In this document: one piece after another, positions 46,012-55,003 of the stretch
Layout: every line of letters starts with the position of its first letter
Position numbering within the stretch: position 1 is the stretch's first letter
Source: Deltaproteobacteria bacterium
Lineage (GTDB): Bacteria > Myxococcota_A > UBA796 > SXON01
Length of the DNA stretch: 64,000 nucleotides
Direction of reading: 5' to 3'
Assembly: GCA_947445035.1 (NCBI GenBank)
Contig: CANFCK010000005.1
Coordinates: 62,001-126,000, forward strand
Translations under genes and position numbers: made by a program
The notes under the pieces: model-generated
Databases searched by the model: none
Told to the model about the DNA's origin: nothing
What the model saw: the letters and a program-made list of their open reading frames with translations, nothing else

Positions 46012-48066
46012 ATGTTCGTTGTCGCGGTCTACCTCGTGGTCGGCGTGCTCCTCGCGCCGCTAGTCGCCCTCGGGGTCGCCTTCGACGCGCGTTTGCGTCC
46101 GCACGCCCGCGAGCGGCTGGGATTTCCCAAGACACGGCTTGAGCCCGGAGCGCTGTGGTTCCACGCGGCGAGTCTGGGGGAGCGTCGGGTCGTGGAGGCG
46201 GTCCTGCCTGGTCTGCGCCTCCGCGAGCCCGCGCTGGACGTGCTGATCACCTGTACGAGCGCCGACGCGCGCGCCCGTACCGGCGGGGCCGATCAGGTGC
46301 TGTGCCTGCCGGTCGACGTGCTCCCGCTGGTACTGGCTTTTGTCGATCGCGTACGCCCGCGGGCGCTGGTCCTGGTGGAGGCCGAGCTGTGGCCGGCGCT
46401 GATCGTCGCGTGCCGCCGCCGGGGCATCCCCGTCGTCCGCCTGGCGCCGCGCGAGGGGCCAGGAATGCGGCGGCTACGGCGGGTGCCGGGGTTGGCCGAG
46501 GCGCTCCTCGCCGGGGTCACAGAGCTGATTCCGTCGCAAGACCTCAAGGCGCTGGCGCCGATTCCGCGTGCGGCCTTTTCGTGGCGTGGTGACGCGTTGG
46601 TGGGCGGCTCGACCCGAGAGGGCGATGAGGTCGCGCTCCTCGACGCTTGGCGGGACCTCGTTCCGCAGCCGCTGTTGGTTTTGGCGCCGCGCGACCCCGC
46701 TCGGTTCGCCGCGGTCGGTGCGCTCCTGACCGGGCGGGGGCTGCGGTGGTCACGGCGGAGCGCCCTCGCGGACTCGGTGCCCGCAGCAACGAAGGTGCTT
46801 TTGCTCGACACCCTGGGCGAGCTCGCGGGGCTCTATCCGCGCGCTCGCGCCGCCTTCGTAGGGGGTACCTTCGACGCCGGGGTCGGCGGCCACAGCCCGG
46901 CCGAGGCGATCGCCGCGGGTTGCCCGTTGGTGCGCGGGCCGCAAATCGCCGCGAACGCGGCGGCGTGGGTTGGGGTTGATGCGGACGTGGCCGAGTCGCG
47001 GGAACGGCTCAGCGTGGCGCTGAGGGCCGCGCTGTCCGGGCCGCGTACGACGCCTCCGGTCGCGGAAGCGCTCGCGCCCGTGCTCGACGCGCTGCGTCCG
47101 TACGTCGAGGCGGTGCCGTCGCCGGAGCGAAGCCTGCGGCCCTGGTTGTGGCCCCTTGCCTGGGTGTGGCTGGGCGTCGTGAGCATCTGGCCGCTCGGCC
47201 GGAAGCAGGCGCCGATCCCCGTGGTCTCGGTCGGCGGCCTTACGGCGGGCGGCTCCGGAAAGACGCCGGTCGCGGCCTGGATCGCGGCGCGCCTGCCGGG
47301 CAGCGTCGTCGTCTCCCGCGGCTACGGGCGTCGGGCCGGTGGCGACGTGCGGCAGACCGGCGGGGTTCGCGAGCTGGGTGACGAGGCGGAAATGTTGGCC
47401 CGTCGCGGTCAGCCCGTCGCCAGCGCGCCCGATCGGCATGCGGCGGTGGTGGTTGCGGCTAGCGGGGGGGCCAAGGTGGCGGTGCTCGACGATGGCTTCA
47501 CCGCGCGCGGCCTCGCGCGGCAGCTGGAGATCGTCGTCATGGACGGCCGGTGGCCCGATGGTGGCGGACCCATCCCAGTCGGGACGCGACGAGTCCCGCG
47601 GCGGTGGCTCGCCAGAGCGGACGTCATCTGGTCCAATCACGGTCCTGCTCCAGAATGGGCGCGAGCGGTCGCCCGGCCGGACGCCAGCTTCGTCGAGGCG
47701 GCGCTCGTGCCAGTGGCGTGGCTCCATCGGGGCGTCCGGCACCCGCTCGATGCCCTTCCCGCGCGTCCCTGCGTGGCGATGGCGGGGATTGCCCGACCCG
47801 AGGCCTTTTTCCGGACGCTCCGGTCGCTCGGGGTCGACGTGCGCCAGTGTCACACCTTCCCTGACCACCACACGTTCGCTTGGCGCGACCTTCAGGCCAT
47901 CGAGGCGTGGAAGGACGACCACAACGTTCTGGTGACCGAGAAGGACGCCGCCCGCCTGCCGGAGGGGCTCTCGGTCTGGGCCCTCGTCGTCGAGCTGGAG
48001 ATTTCGGTCGGCGCCGACGCGCTCGCCGTTCGCCTCGCTCCTTTCGGCTTCACGGAGCCGGCTTGA
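46012..48066 (+). CDS. WaaA (KdtA)-LpxK fusion: Kdo transferase / lipid A 4'-kinase
   Basis: 684 residues. Residues 1-380 are a Kdo transferase: an N-terminal membrane anchor, WFHAASLGERRVVEAVLP, LVEAELWPALIVACRRRGIPVVRL, LLDTLGELAGLYPRARAAFVGGTF and the GGHSPAEAIAAGCPLVRGP donor site. Residues 385-684 are LpxK: SIWPLGRKQAPIPVVSVGGL, P-loop GGLTAGGSGKT (408-418), VVVSRGYGRR, VLDDGFTARGLARQLEIVVMDG and VTEKDAARLP. It would phosphorylate the lipid A disaccharide and add Kdo, successive steps at the inner membrane. The two are normally separate proteins, WaaA about 420 and LpxK about 330 residues. Overlaps the LpxL-type gene by 4 nt. Confidence 0.92.
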   Translation: MFVVAVYLVVGVLLAPLVALGVAFDARLRPHARERLGFPKTRLEPGALWFHAASLGERRVVEAVLPGLRLREPALDVLITCTSADARARTGGADQVLCLPVDVLPLVLAFVDRVRPRALVLVEAELWPALIVACRRRGIPVVRLAPREGPGMRRLRRVPGLAEALLAGVTELIPSQDLKALAPIPRAAFSWRGDALVGGSTREGDEVALLDAWRDLVPQPLLVLAPRDPARFAAVGALLTGRGLRWSRRSALADSVPAATKVLLLDTLGELAGLYPRARAAFVGGTFDAGVGGHSPAEAIAAGCPLVRGPQIAANAAAWVGVDADVAESRERLSVALRAALSGPRTTPPVAEALAPVLDALRPYVEAVPSPERSLRPWLWPLAWVWLGVVSIWPLGRKQAPIPVVSVGGLTAGGSGKTPVAAWIAARLPGSVVVSRGYGRRAGGDVRQTGGVRELGDEAEMLARRGQPVASAPDRHAAVVVAASGGAKVAVLDDGFTARGLARQLEIVVMDGRWPDGGGPIPVGTRRVPRRWLARADVIWSNHGPAPEWARAVARPDASFVEAALVPVAWLHRGVRHPLDALPARPCVAMAGIARPEAFFRTLRSLGVDVRQCHTFPDHHTFAWRDLQAIEAWKDDHNVLVTEKDAARLPEGLSVWALVVELEISVGADALAVRLAPFGFTEPA

Positions 48067-48890
48067 CGCCGCCCGCCGAGCCCCGCGATCCACTTCGGGA
48101 CACGGCGCCGCCGGGGCTCCGCACGTGGGTTCTGAACGCACTCGTGGCGGTCGTCCGACGAATCCCCCTCGACGTGGCGAACCTGCTGGCGTGGGGGATT
48201 GCCTACACGTGGTGGTGGATTCTGCCCATCCGTCGCCGCGTGGCCGTCGAGAACCTGGTTGCCGCGCTCCCGGGTGTGTCGGTGCGGTCGACGTTGATAC
48301 ATATGATGCATGACCTTGTATTGGGGTACGTCGAGCTGCTGGACTACTCCCGGCTGAGGGTGGTCGTGGAGGGAGCTGCAGGTGTCCGCGGCGGGGTGAT
48401 GGTCGGAGGGCATGGCGGCTCGTGGGACGTGGCGCTCTTGGGTTTGGGCCAGGCTTTCCCGCTGTCGATTTTCCTCCGCACCCCGACGGACCGGTGGGTC
48501 CAGGCATTGTTAGCGGAACTTCGCGATACGTATCATGTGCATCGATTGGAGACGGGCGCCGACATGGCCTCCGCCTACGCGGCGCTGGCGGCCGGTCGCA
48601 ACGTCTTCTTCGTGCAGGACCAGCGCCACAACCGCGGACCGGCGCTGCCCTTCTTCGGCCGGCCGGCGCGCACGTCGATGGGGGCGGCGGTGGCCGCGGC
48701 CAAAGCGGGCGCCCCGATCTATGGCGTCTGGCAATGGCGGGAGGGGGTGGGTCGGCACCGGGTGCACGTCCGGCGCCTGGAGGTGCCTGGCGACGCAGAG
48801 GCGGTGACGACCCAACTCAACGCCTTCTACGCCGAGCAGATCGCCGCTCGTCCCCACGGCTGGTTGTGGTTGCACAAACGGTGGGGGTGA
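48063..48890 (+). CDS. Lipid A late acyltransferase (LpxL/HtrB family)
   Basis: 275 residues from the TTG that overlaps the LpxK stop (TTGA). One N-terminal hydrophobic segment (WGIAYTWWWILPI), RRRVAVENLVAALPG, the acyltransferase HX4D-type motif in GGHGGSWDVALL, FLRTPTDRWVQALL, and FFVQDQRHNRGPALPFFGRPART followed by GAAVAAAKAGAPIYGV and HGWLWLHKRWG. All are standard for Kdo-dependent late acyltransferases, which complete lipid A with secondary chains. The gene follows WaaA-LpxK, in pathway order. Confidence 0.93.
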   Translation: MTPPAEPRDPLRDTAPPGLRTWVLNALVAVVRRIPLDVANLLAWGIAYTWWWILPIRRRVAVENLVAALPGVSVRSTLIHMMHDLVLGYVELLDYSRLRVVVEGAAGVRGGVMVGGHGGSWDVALLGLGQAFPLSIFLRTPTDRWVQALLAELRDTYHVHRLETGADMASAYAALAAGRNVFFVQDQRHNRGPALPFFGRPARTSMGAAVAAAKAGAPIYGVWQWREGVGRHRVHVRRLEVPGDAEAVTTQLNAFYAEQIAARPHGWLWLHKRWG

Positions 48891-48923
48891 GGAGTTCAGC
48901 TGTGGCGATGTTAGCAGGGCCCG

Positions 48924-49643
48924 ATGGACTTCCAACGCGGCTCCACCTTCGCGAGCCTGTTCACGCCGCGGGTTTTGTGGCTCATCGGCGCGCTCGTCTT
49001 TGTCCATGTGGCACTGGTCAGCGCGGCCGGCCAGCTCCCTCAGTTGGCACTCCTCCCGTTCGGCGCCGGGTTTTTGCCCTGGCAGCCGCTGACCTACACC
49101 CTGTACCAGGGCACGCACGCGTCGGCGTTCATGGGCTGGCTGGTCATCGGCTTTCTGGCGGAGGGCACCTGGAAGTCGCTCGGGACGCGAAAGTTGCTGC
49201 TGGCCACGGGGCTCGCGTGGGCGCTTGCGACGACGGCTACGATCGCGGCGGGAACGGTCTGGCTGGGGACCGGCTCGGGCCAGGTGTACGGCGTTTTCTG
49301 GTGGGTGTCGGCGCTCCTGGTGTGGTTCGCGCTGGCCAACCGCCACGCCCGGGTGTCGGTGTTCTTCACCGGGCCCATCCCGGCCATGTGGATGGCCTAC
49401 GCCTTCGGCGCCATCGGACTGCTGCGACTCCTGTTCGACCCGACGCTCTCCAACCTCCACCAGGTCTTTGCGTGGGGCGCCGCGTGGAGCTTGCTGCTTT
49501 TGGACGAGGACCAGTGGCGTCGGTGGCGGCTTTTGCGGCGGAAGCGCCAGATCGAGAAGGAGCTTTCCCGCTTCACCGTGCTCGAAGGGGGGAAATCTGG
49601 CGAGCGCCCGCGCCGGTCCCGCGGGGACGAGCACTTGAACTAG
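48924..49643 (+). CDS. Rhomboid-like membrane protein without catalytic serine motif
   Basis: 239 residues, six hydrophobic segments. Topology and the LTYTLYQGTHASAFMGWLVIGFLAEGTWKSLGTRKLL segment (in pieces: a helix with His, then E after G) resemble rhomboid family proteins, as does GSGQVYGVFWWVSALL at the position of the catalytic GxSG, but here the serine motif is absent (GSGQVYG) and the second catalytic His is not evident. A basic hydrophilic C-terminus (RRWRLLRRKRQIEKELSRF) follows. So it is probably a rhomboid-fold pseudoprotease. TTAGCA lies 7 nt before the ATG; no Shine-Dalgarno. Confidence 0.6.
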   Translation: MDFQRGSTFASLFTPRVLWLIGALVFVHVALVSAAGQLPQLALLPFGAGFLPWQPLTYTLYQGTHASAFMGWLVIGFLAEGTWKSLGTRKLLLATGLAWALATTATIAAGTVWLGTGSGQVYGVFWWVSALLVWFALANRHARVSVFFTGPIPAMWMAYAFGAIGLLRLLFDPTLSNLHQVFAWGAAWSLLLLDEDQWRRWRLLRRKRQIEKELSRFTVLEGGKSGERPRRSRGDEHLN

Positions 49644-49659
49644 TTCCCCTGGTGGCGCT

Positions 49660-49757
49660 CGGCTGTCGCCAGGCTCCCTCGGGTTTGCCGAGCCGCCGGG
49701 AGGCGGAAGCGCCCACCGTGAGCGGCTGGAAAAGCTGCTTCCCTATTTCTGCCGAAG
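49660..49757 (+). repeat. Dispersed two-hairpin element, copy A
   Basis: Hairpin 1 CCGCC-GGGA-GGCGG (49693-49706), 6-nt spacer, hairpin 2 CCACCG-TGAG-CGGCTGG with one bulged C (49713-49729), then GGAAAAGCTGCTTCC. A GGCTCCCTC block precedes hairpin 1 as in copy B. Lies between the tail-to-tail rhomboid-like and giant repeat-protein genes. Confidence 0.65.
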
Positions 49758-49764
49758 CCCCGCC

Positions 49765-52700
49765 TTACCCGCGCCGCCGCCGACCCAGAACCGCAGCGCC
49801 GCCCAGGAGTCCCATCACGCCGAGCACGCCCGCGCCACTGTCGCAGCCGCACGCGGTGCCGCGCTCGATGGCCTCGGGGTCGCGCACTTCCTCGGCATCC
49901 GGGCGCCAGTCGTTGTCCGTCTCGCCGGTGTCGGTGTCGGTGTCGCCGGTGTCGGTGTCGGTGCCCGTATCGGTGTCACCGGTGTCTTCGGTGTCGCCCC
50001 CGCTGTCGGTGTCGCAGTCTTCGTCGAGGTCGTTGTCGCAGTCTTCGTCGCCGTTGCCGCAGTCGTCGATGGTGTTGGTGCTCGCGACCAGGGGGTCCGC
50101 GTCGTCGCAGTCGCCGCCGCCGCCGCTGGGAACCGAGTCGCCGTCGCCATCCTGGTCGTAGTCGGAGTCGGCCCCGCAGTCGGAGTCCACCCCGTCGTAC
50201 GCGACGTCCGCCGCGCCGGGGAAGGCCTCCGCGTCGTCGTCGTCGCAGTCGGTGCCGCCGCTGAGCACGCCGTCATAGCCGTCCTCGTCGCAGTCGGTGC
50301 ACACGTCGGGATCGATTCCGTCGCAGTCCTGGTCGATGCCGTCGCCGTCGATCTCGAGGGCCGCGGGTGAGATGGCGTCGTCGGCGTCGTCGCAGTCGTC
50401 GCCCCCGTAGTCGGCGCTGGTGTAGGTATCGGCATCACAGTCGTAGTCGTCGTCGCCCCCGCAGTCGGTGTCGGCGCCGTCGTAACAGACGTCCATCGCG
50501 CCCGGGTAGACGGTGCCGTCGGCGTCGTCGCAGTCGGCGCCGCCGTACCAGTCGGCGTCGAAACCATCGCCATCGATGTCGTATTCGGAGGCGCCGTCGC
50601 AGTCGTTGTCGACGCCGTCGTAGGGGAAGTCCATCGCGCCGGGGTTGATGGTGGCGTCGCTGTCTTCGCAGTCGGCACCGCCGAGACTCAGGGCGTCGTA
50701 GCCGTCGCCGTCGCAGTCACCGTCGCTGCCCCCGCCGCAGTCCTGGTCGATGCCGTCGTAGCAGACCTCGGCCCCGGCCGGGTTGATGCCCGCGTCGGTG
50801 TCGTCGCAGTCTTCGCCGCCGTCGGCGAGGCGGTCGTAGCCGTCGCCGTCGAAGTCGTACTCCAGTCCCCCGTCGCAATCGCTGTCTAACCCGTCGCCCA
50901 TGATGTCGGCCGCGCCCACGCCGATGGTGTCGTCGGCGTCGTCGCAATCGTCGCCACCGTAGTCGGCGCTGATGTCGCCGTCCCCATCGCAGTCGTAGTC
51001 GTTGGCGCCGTCGCAGTCCTGGTCAACACCGTCGTAGCAGACCTCGTCGCTGGCGCCCGGGTAGGCGGTGGCGATCGAGTCTTCGCAGTCGTCGCCGCCG
51101 GCGACGACTGCGTCATAGCCGTCGCCATCCTGGTCGTCGTCGACCGTGGCGCCGTCGCAATCGTTGTCGATGCTGTCGTAGTAGGTCTCGACCTCGTCGG
51201 GACTGACGCTGCCATCGGTGTCGTCGCAGTCGTCGAGGGAGCCGCTGCCGTAGGCCACGCCGTCGCCGTCCTGGTCGTAGTCGCTGCCGCCGGAACAGTC
51301 GCTGTCGACGCCGTCGTACCAGGTCTCGGTGGCGCTGGTGCTGACGGTCGCGTCGGTGTCGTCACAGTCGCCGCCGCCGCCGGCCGCGGAGTCCTCGCCG
51401 TCGCCGTCCTGGTCGTAGTCGCTGTCGCCGCCACAGTCGCTGTCGGTGCCGTCGTACCAGACCTCGTCGGCGCCGGGGTAGCTGGTCGCGTCGGTGTCGG
51501 AGCAGTCGTCGGCGAGCGCCGTGCCATCGCCGTCCTGGTCGTAGTCGTCGGCTTCGTCACAGTCGGCGTCGATGCCGTCGTACCAGGTCTCTGTCGCGTC
51601 GGCGCTGATGGTGTCGTCGGTGTCGTCGCAGTCGCCTTCGGACTCGGTCAGGCCGTCGCCGTCGGAGTCGTCGAGCCCCAGGGCCGAGAAGATCACGTCG
51701 TCGATGCCGAAGCTGTCGCTGGCGACGCTGAGCACCAGCTCGTCGAATCCGTACTCCGCGGTCAGCCCGAGGAACTCGCTCCCACCGGTGCCTGCATAGG
51801 CCTCTGAGTACAAGAGGACGCCGGCGGCGTAGCCCTCGATGGTGACGGTTTCGTCGAGGTCCAAGAACGTCAGCGCGACGGCGGGCTGGGTCTCGGTGAA
51901 GGTGATCGTGAGGCTGGTGCTGTTGGCGTTGGCGGCCAGGGTGCCGGTGGCCGAGGTGCCGTCGATGCCGCCGGCTGCTTCGGGCGTGCCGTCGAAGGTC
52001 GCGCCAAGCGTGCTGTATTGGGTGTCGATGGACTCGACTTCGGTCAGGTCCTCAAAATCGATCTGCTCGGGGGAGATGTCGGCGGCGGCCTCCCACGCGG
52101 CGGAGTCACTCCACAACGTCAGGTCGCCGCCGTCGATGGTGCCGTCGCAGTCGTCGTCGACGCCGTTGCCGAGGACCTCGTCGGCGCCGGTGTAGGTGGT
52201 GTCGACGAGGTCATCGCAGTCGCCTTCGGTCTCGGTCTGGCCGTCGAGATCGCGGTCGGTGTCGGCGGCGTCGACGATCTGGAGGTTGTCGATGCCGAAC
52301 ATGTCGCTGCCCGACGCGGAGAGGACGACGATGCCGATCGACTCCGCGAAGGTGTACCCGCGGAAGACCCCTCCGGGGCGCCCTTCGATACGCAGCTCGA
52401 AGTCGTAGGCGGTGACCACCGGGTCGCCAGCCGTGTCGTAGGCTTGGAGCGTGAAGTCGTCCGACGCATCCAGCAGCTGCATTGCCAGCGCATCGACGGC
52501 GGCGTCGAAGGTCAAGGTGATGCTGCCGGGGGCCGAGATCGCCAAGGTCCCGTCCGGATAGGTCTGGTCGATCCGATCGTCGTAGGTGGCGCCGACGAAC
52601 GTCACCCCGCCGAGGCTGGACAGCGTGTCGCCCGCGGTTCCGGACTCAAAGTCGAGGGTAGTGTTGATCGTCCCGGAAAGCTGGTCGACGTCCCACTCCC

Positions 52701-54858
52701 AATGCCCTTCTGTGCTGCGGACCGCGATGACGCTGTCCACCCAGCCGTCGCAGTCGCCGTCGATGCTGTCGGCGAGGGTTTCGGCGCCACCGGGGTAGGC
52801 GAGGGGTTCGGCGTCGTCGCAGTCATTGCCGCCGCCGTCGGCGTTGACGAAGCCGTCCCCGTCGTCGTCTTCGAAGTCGCTGTGCCAGGGCCATTCCACC
52901 AAGGCGCCCGCGCCCGAGACGCCCTCATCGGCGTAGGCCGCAGTGTACACGAAGCTATTGCCAGCATTGCCGGGCGACACGCCCACGGCGCTGCCGCCGC
53001 GACCGCCGCTCCAGGTGCCGTAGAGGGCGTGTTCGGCGTCGCCGGCCACCGCCGCGGCGCTGGTGATCGGCGTGGTGTAGATGTACGAGACGCCGCCGCC
53101 AGAGGAGTACGTATTGTCGTTGGTGGCGCTGACGATCAGGTCCTTGCGGCCGCTGGCGTCGACGTCTCCGGTCGCGACTGGCGCGCCGAAACGACCCGAG
53201 GCCGTGGCGCCGGTGTAGATGACACTCGCGCCGGTGGCGGCGGTGGTACAGCCGGTGCCCATGTCGTTGAGTTGGTAGACAGCGCCGATGTCGGTGTAGG
53301 TGGTGTCGTAAAACGGGGTGCCGATGATGAGGTCGAGCCCGCTGCCGGCGCCGATGTTGGCCATCGCCAGCGCGCTGCCGAGCTTGGCCTGCGCCTGGTT
53401 CAGCGTCGTCCGGCAGTTGGCGAGCGAGGTGATTGACGTCGCGCCTCCCGGCAGGTCGGCACCGAGCACGGTGTAGACGGCGCCGCCGTTGGTGGCGCTG
53501 GTGTCGTTGCTGGGCGCTGAGGCCGCGAAGTCGTCCAGCCCGTCGGCGTCGATGTCGCCGACCACCAGCGCGGTGCCGAAGGTGTCCCCGGAAGCGGCGC
53601 CGGTAATGCGGGAGGACGCGGAGCCGGTGAGGAAGGAGCCCGAGATCGTGGCGCTGCCGTCGAGAATGTAGACCGCACCGGAGTCGGAGCCGACCTCGTC
53701 TGCGTCGGGGGCCGCCGCGAGCAGGTCGCTGTAGCCGTCGCCGTTGAAGTCGCCGAAGGCCAGCGCTTTGCCCATGGACGAGCGCCCGGAAGGGCTGCCG
53801 CCCAGGCCGATGTCTGCTCCCGAAGCCCCGTTGACGCCGGCAAAGCTGGAGCCTTCGAAGATCAGAATCACCCCGGAGTCCGTCGCGGGCGAGGAGAAGC
53901 CCGGCGCGCCGAAGGCCAGCTCCGCGATGCCGTCCCCGTCCATGTCGGCCATGCCGAGCGCGGTGCCGAAGTCGTCGCCCGAGCTGTCGCCTTCGAAGGT
54001 GGCATCGGCGAGATCCAGGGTGCTCCCGCCGGTGCGCGGGCCATACAGCAGCCAAGCACTCCCGGCGCCCAACGACGGGCCGCCCAAGATCACGTCGCCG
54101 TCGCCATCGCCGTTGAGGTCGCCAATCGTCATCGCCAGCCCGGCGTAGGTAAAGGCGTCGACCCCGGACCAGGGCGTGTCCAGCTCGTCGGCATAGATTT
54201 CTGCGCGGGCGGGGCGTGCGGCTTCGTTGCCGAGCCACACCGAGCTACCCGCGTCGATGGTGGACAGACAGCTCGTGGACAAGCCCGCGGTGGTCGAGAA
54301 CGTGCCGGCGTACGCGTTGACGCCGTCATCGACCGCCACGTCCCCGAAGGTGACGTCGCCGTATTGAAGCACCACCTCGTCACGACCCTCCAAAAGCCAG
54401 ATCTGGAAGCTGGCGTCGCCGCCGTAGGTGGCGTGGGGCACGTCCACCCAGCTGACCACGAAGCTGCGATACGGGTAGGTGCCGAAGGTGTCGTAGGTGA
54501 GGGTTCCCCCGCCCAGGTCGTCCCACAACGCGGCCACGCCGACAGAGGTGGTCGTGCTGGTGCCGGGGCAGATTCCCGCGGAGGACGTGCTGGCACCGGC
54601 AAAGTAGAGCACCCCGTTGTCACTGACGGTGACGGTGCTGTAGTCTGTTCCGTAGAACGAAAAGTCGAAGGGCAACGCGATGTCGAAGGTGGTGTCGTCA
54701 GCCAGGGTCAGGCTGGTGCCGCCCGAGGTGTCGAGCCAAGCGTAGCTGGGGCCGGCGGCCTCGGCGCTGTCGGTGTAGACCTCACCGCTGGAATCGGGGC
54801 CCCCGGTGGCGGCATAGGCGGCGGGCAGACAGAGGCACAACAAGGCCAGGAGACGCAT
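49765..54858 (-). CDS. Giant secreted FG-GAP/MopE-repeat protein with MYXO-CTERM-like tail
   Basis: 1,697 residues from the ATG at 54858. Signal peptide MRLLALLCLCLPAAYA; an N-terminal beta-domain (about 40-190); FG-GAP repeats (about 200-650, for example IGDLNGDGDGDVILGGP, GDFNGDGYSDLLAAAP), a likely beta-propeller; three to four DUF-like beta-domains; then about 15 MopE/metal-binding repeats (DCDDxDxTxxPGAxExxYDGxDxDCxGxxDYDxDGDG, roughly 40 residues each) encoded by 51650-50040; an acidic Thr/Asp spacer; and a C-terminus CGCDSGAGVLGVMGLLGGAAVLGRRRRG of MYXO-CTERM type (Cys, hydrophobic helix, Arg cluster). It should be exported and anchored, binding Ca or Cu. TACACT lies 7 nt before the start. 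Confidence 0.88.
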   Translation of the reverse strand: MRLLALLCLCLPAAYAATGGPDSSGEVYTDSAEAAGPSYAWLDTSGGTSLTLADDTTFDIALPFDFSFYGTDYSTVTVSDNGVLYFAGASTSSAGICPGTSTTTSVGVAALWDDLGGGTLTYDTFGTYPYRSFVVSWVDVPHATYGGDASFQIWLLEGRDEVVLQYGDVTFGDVAVDDGVNAYAGTFSTTAGLSTSCLSTIDAGSSVWLGNEAARPARAEIYADELDTPWSGVDAFTYAGLAMTIGDLNGDGDGDVILGGPSLGAGSAWLLYGPRTGGSTLDLADATFEGDSSGDDFGTALGMADMDGDGIAELAFGAPGFSSPATDSGVILIFEGSSFAGVNGASGADIGLGGSPSGRSSMGKALAFGDFNGDGYSDLLAAAPDADEVGSDSGAVYILDGSATISGSFLTGSASSRITGAASGDTFGTALVVGDIDADGLDDFAASAPSNDTSATNGGAVYTVLGADLPGGATSITSLANCRTTLNQAQAKLGSALAMANIGAGSGLDLIIGTPFYDTTYTDIGAVYQLNDMGTGCTTAATGASVIYTGATASGRFGAPVATGDVDASGRKDLIVSATNDNTYSSGGGVSYIYTTPITSAAAVAGDAEHALYGTWSGGRGGSAVGVSPGNAGNSFVYTAAYADEGVSGAGALVEWPWHSDFEDDDGDGFVNADGGGNDCDDAEPLAYPGGAETLADSIDGDCDGWVDSVIAVRSTEGHWEWDVDQLSGTINTTLDFESGTAGDTLSSLGGVTFVGATYDDRIDQTYPDGTLAISAPGSITLTFDAAVDALAMQLLDASDDFTLQAYDTAGDPVVTAYDFELRIEGRPGGVFRGYTFAESIGIVVLSASGSDMFGIDNLQIVDAADTDRDLDGQTETEGDCDDLVDTTYTGADEVLGNGVDDDCDGTIDGGDLTLWSDSAAWEAAADISPEQIDFEDLTEVESIDTQYSTLGATFDGTPEAAGGIDGTSATGTLAANANSTSLTITFTETQPAVALTFLDLDETVTIEGYAAGVLLYSEAYAGTGGSEFLGLTAEYGFDELVLSVASDSFGIDDVIFSALGLDDSDGDGLTESEGDCDDTDDTISADATETWYDGIDADCDEADDYDQDGDGTALADDCSDTDATSYPGADEVWYDGTDSDCGGDSDYDQDGDGEDSAAGGGGDCDDTDATVSTSATETWYDGVDSDCSGGSDYDQDGDGVAYGSGSLDDCDDTDGSVSPDEVETYYDSIDNDCDGATVDDDQDGDGYDAVVAGGDDCEDSIATAYPGASDEVCYDGVDQDCDGANDYDCDGDGDISADYGGDDCDDADDTIGVGAADIMGDGLDSDCDGGLEYDFDGDGYDRLADGGEDCDDTDAGINPAGAEVCYDGIDQDCGGGSDGDCDGDGYDALSLGGADCEDSDATINPGAMDFPYDGVDNDCDGASEYDIDGDGFDADWYGGADCDDADGTVYPGAMDVCYDGADTDCGGDDDYDCDADTYTSADYGGDDCDDADDAISPAALEIDGDGIDQDCDGIDPDVCTDCDEDGYDGVLSGGTDCDDDDAEAFPGAADVAYDGVDSDCGADSDYDQDGDGDSVPSGGGGDCDDADPLVASTNTIDDCGNGDEDCDNDLDEDCDTDSGGDTEDTGDTDTGTDTDTGDTDTDTGETDNDWRPDAEEVRDPEAIERGTACGCDSGAGVLGVMGLLGGAAVLGRRRRG

Positions 54859-55003
54859 GGGGCAAGTGTAGCGCAACGGCGGGCCTAGCGGGCAAGCCCC
54901 GGCGCGAACGAATCGGACAGCCCTTGCGACGGCCTCGACGGTCGGTGAGCGACCTCGGCCTGGTGTCGGCATCGTCGCTTGGGCCAAGCTAAACCGCTCC
55001 CAC

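Noticed and set aside
50040-51660. CRISPR-like 120-bp periodicity
   Set aside because: The period is explained by MopE-type protein repeats in one open frame; no conserved short repeat with unique spacers.
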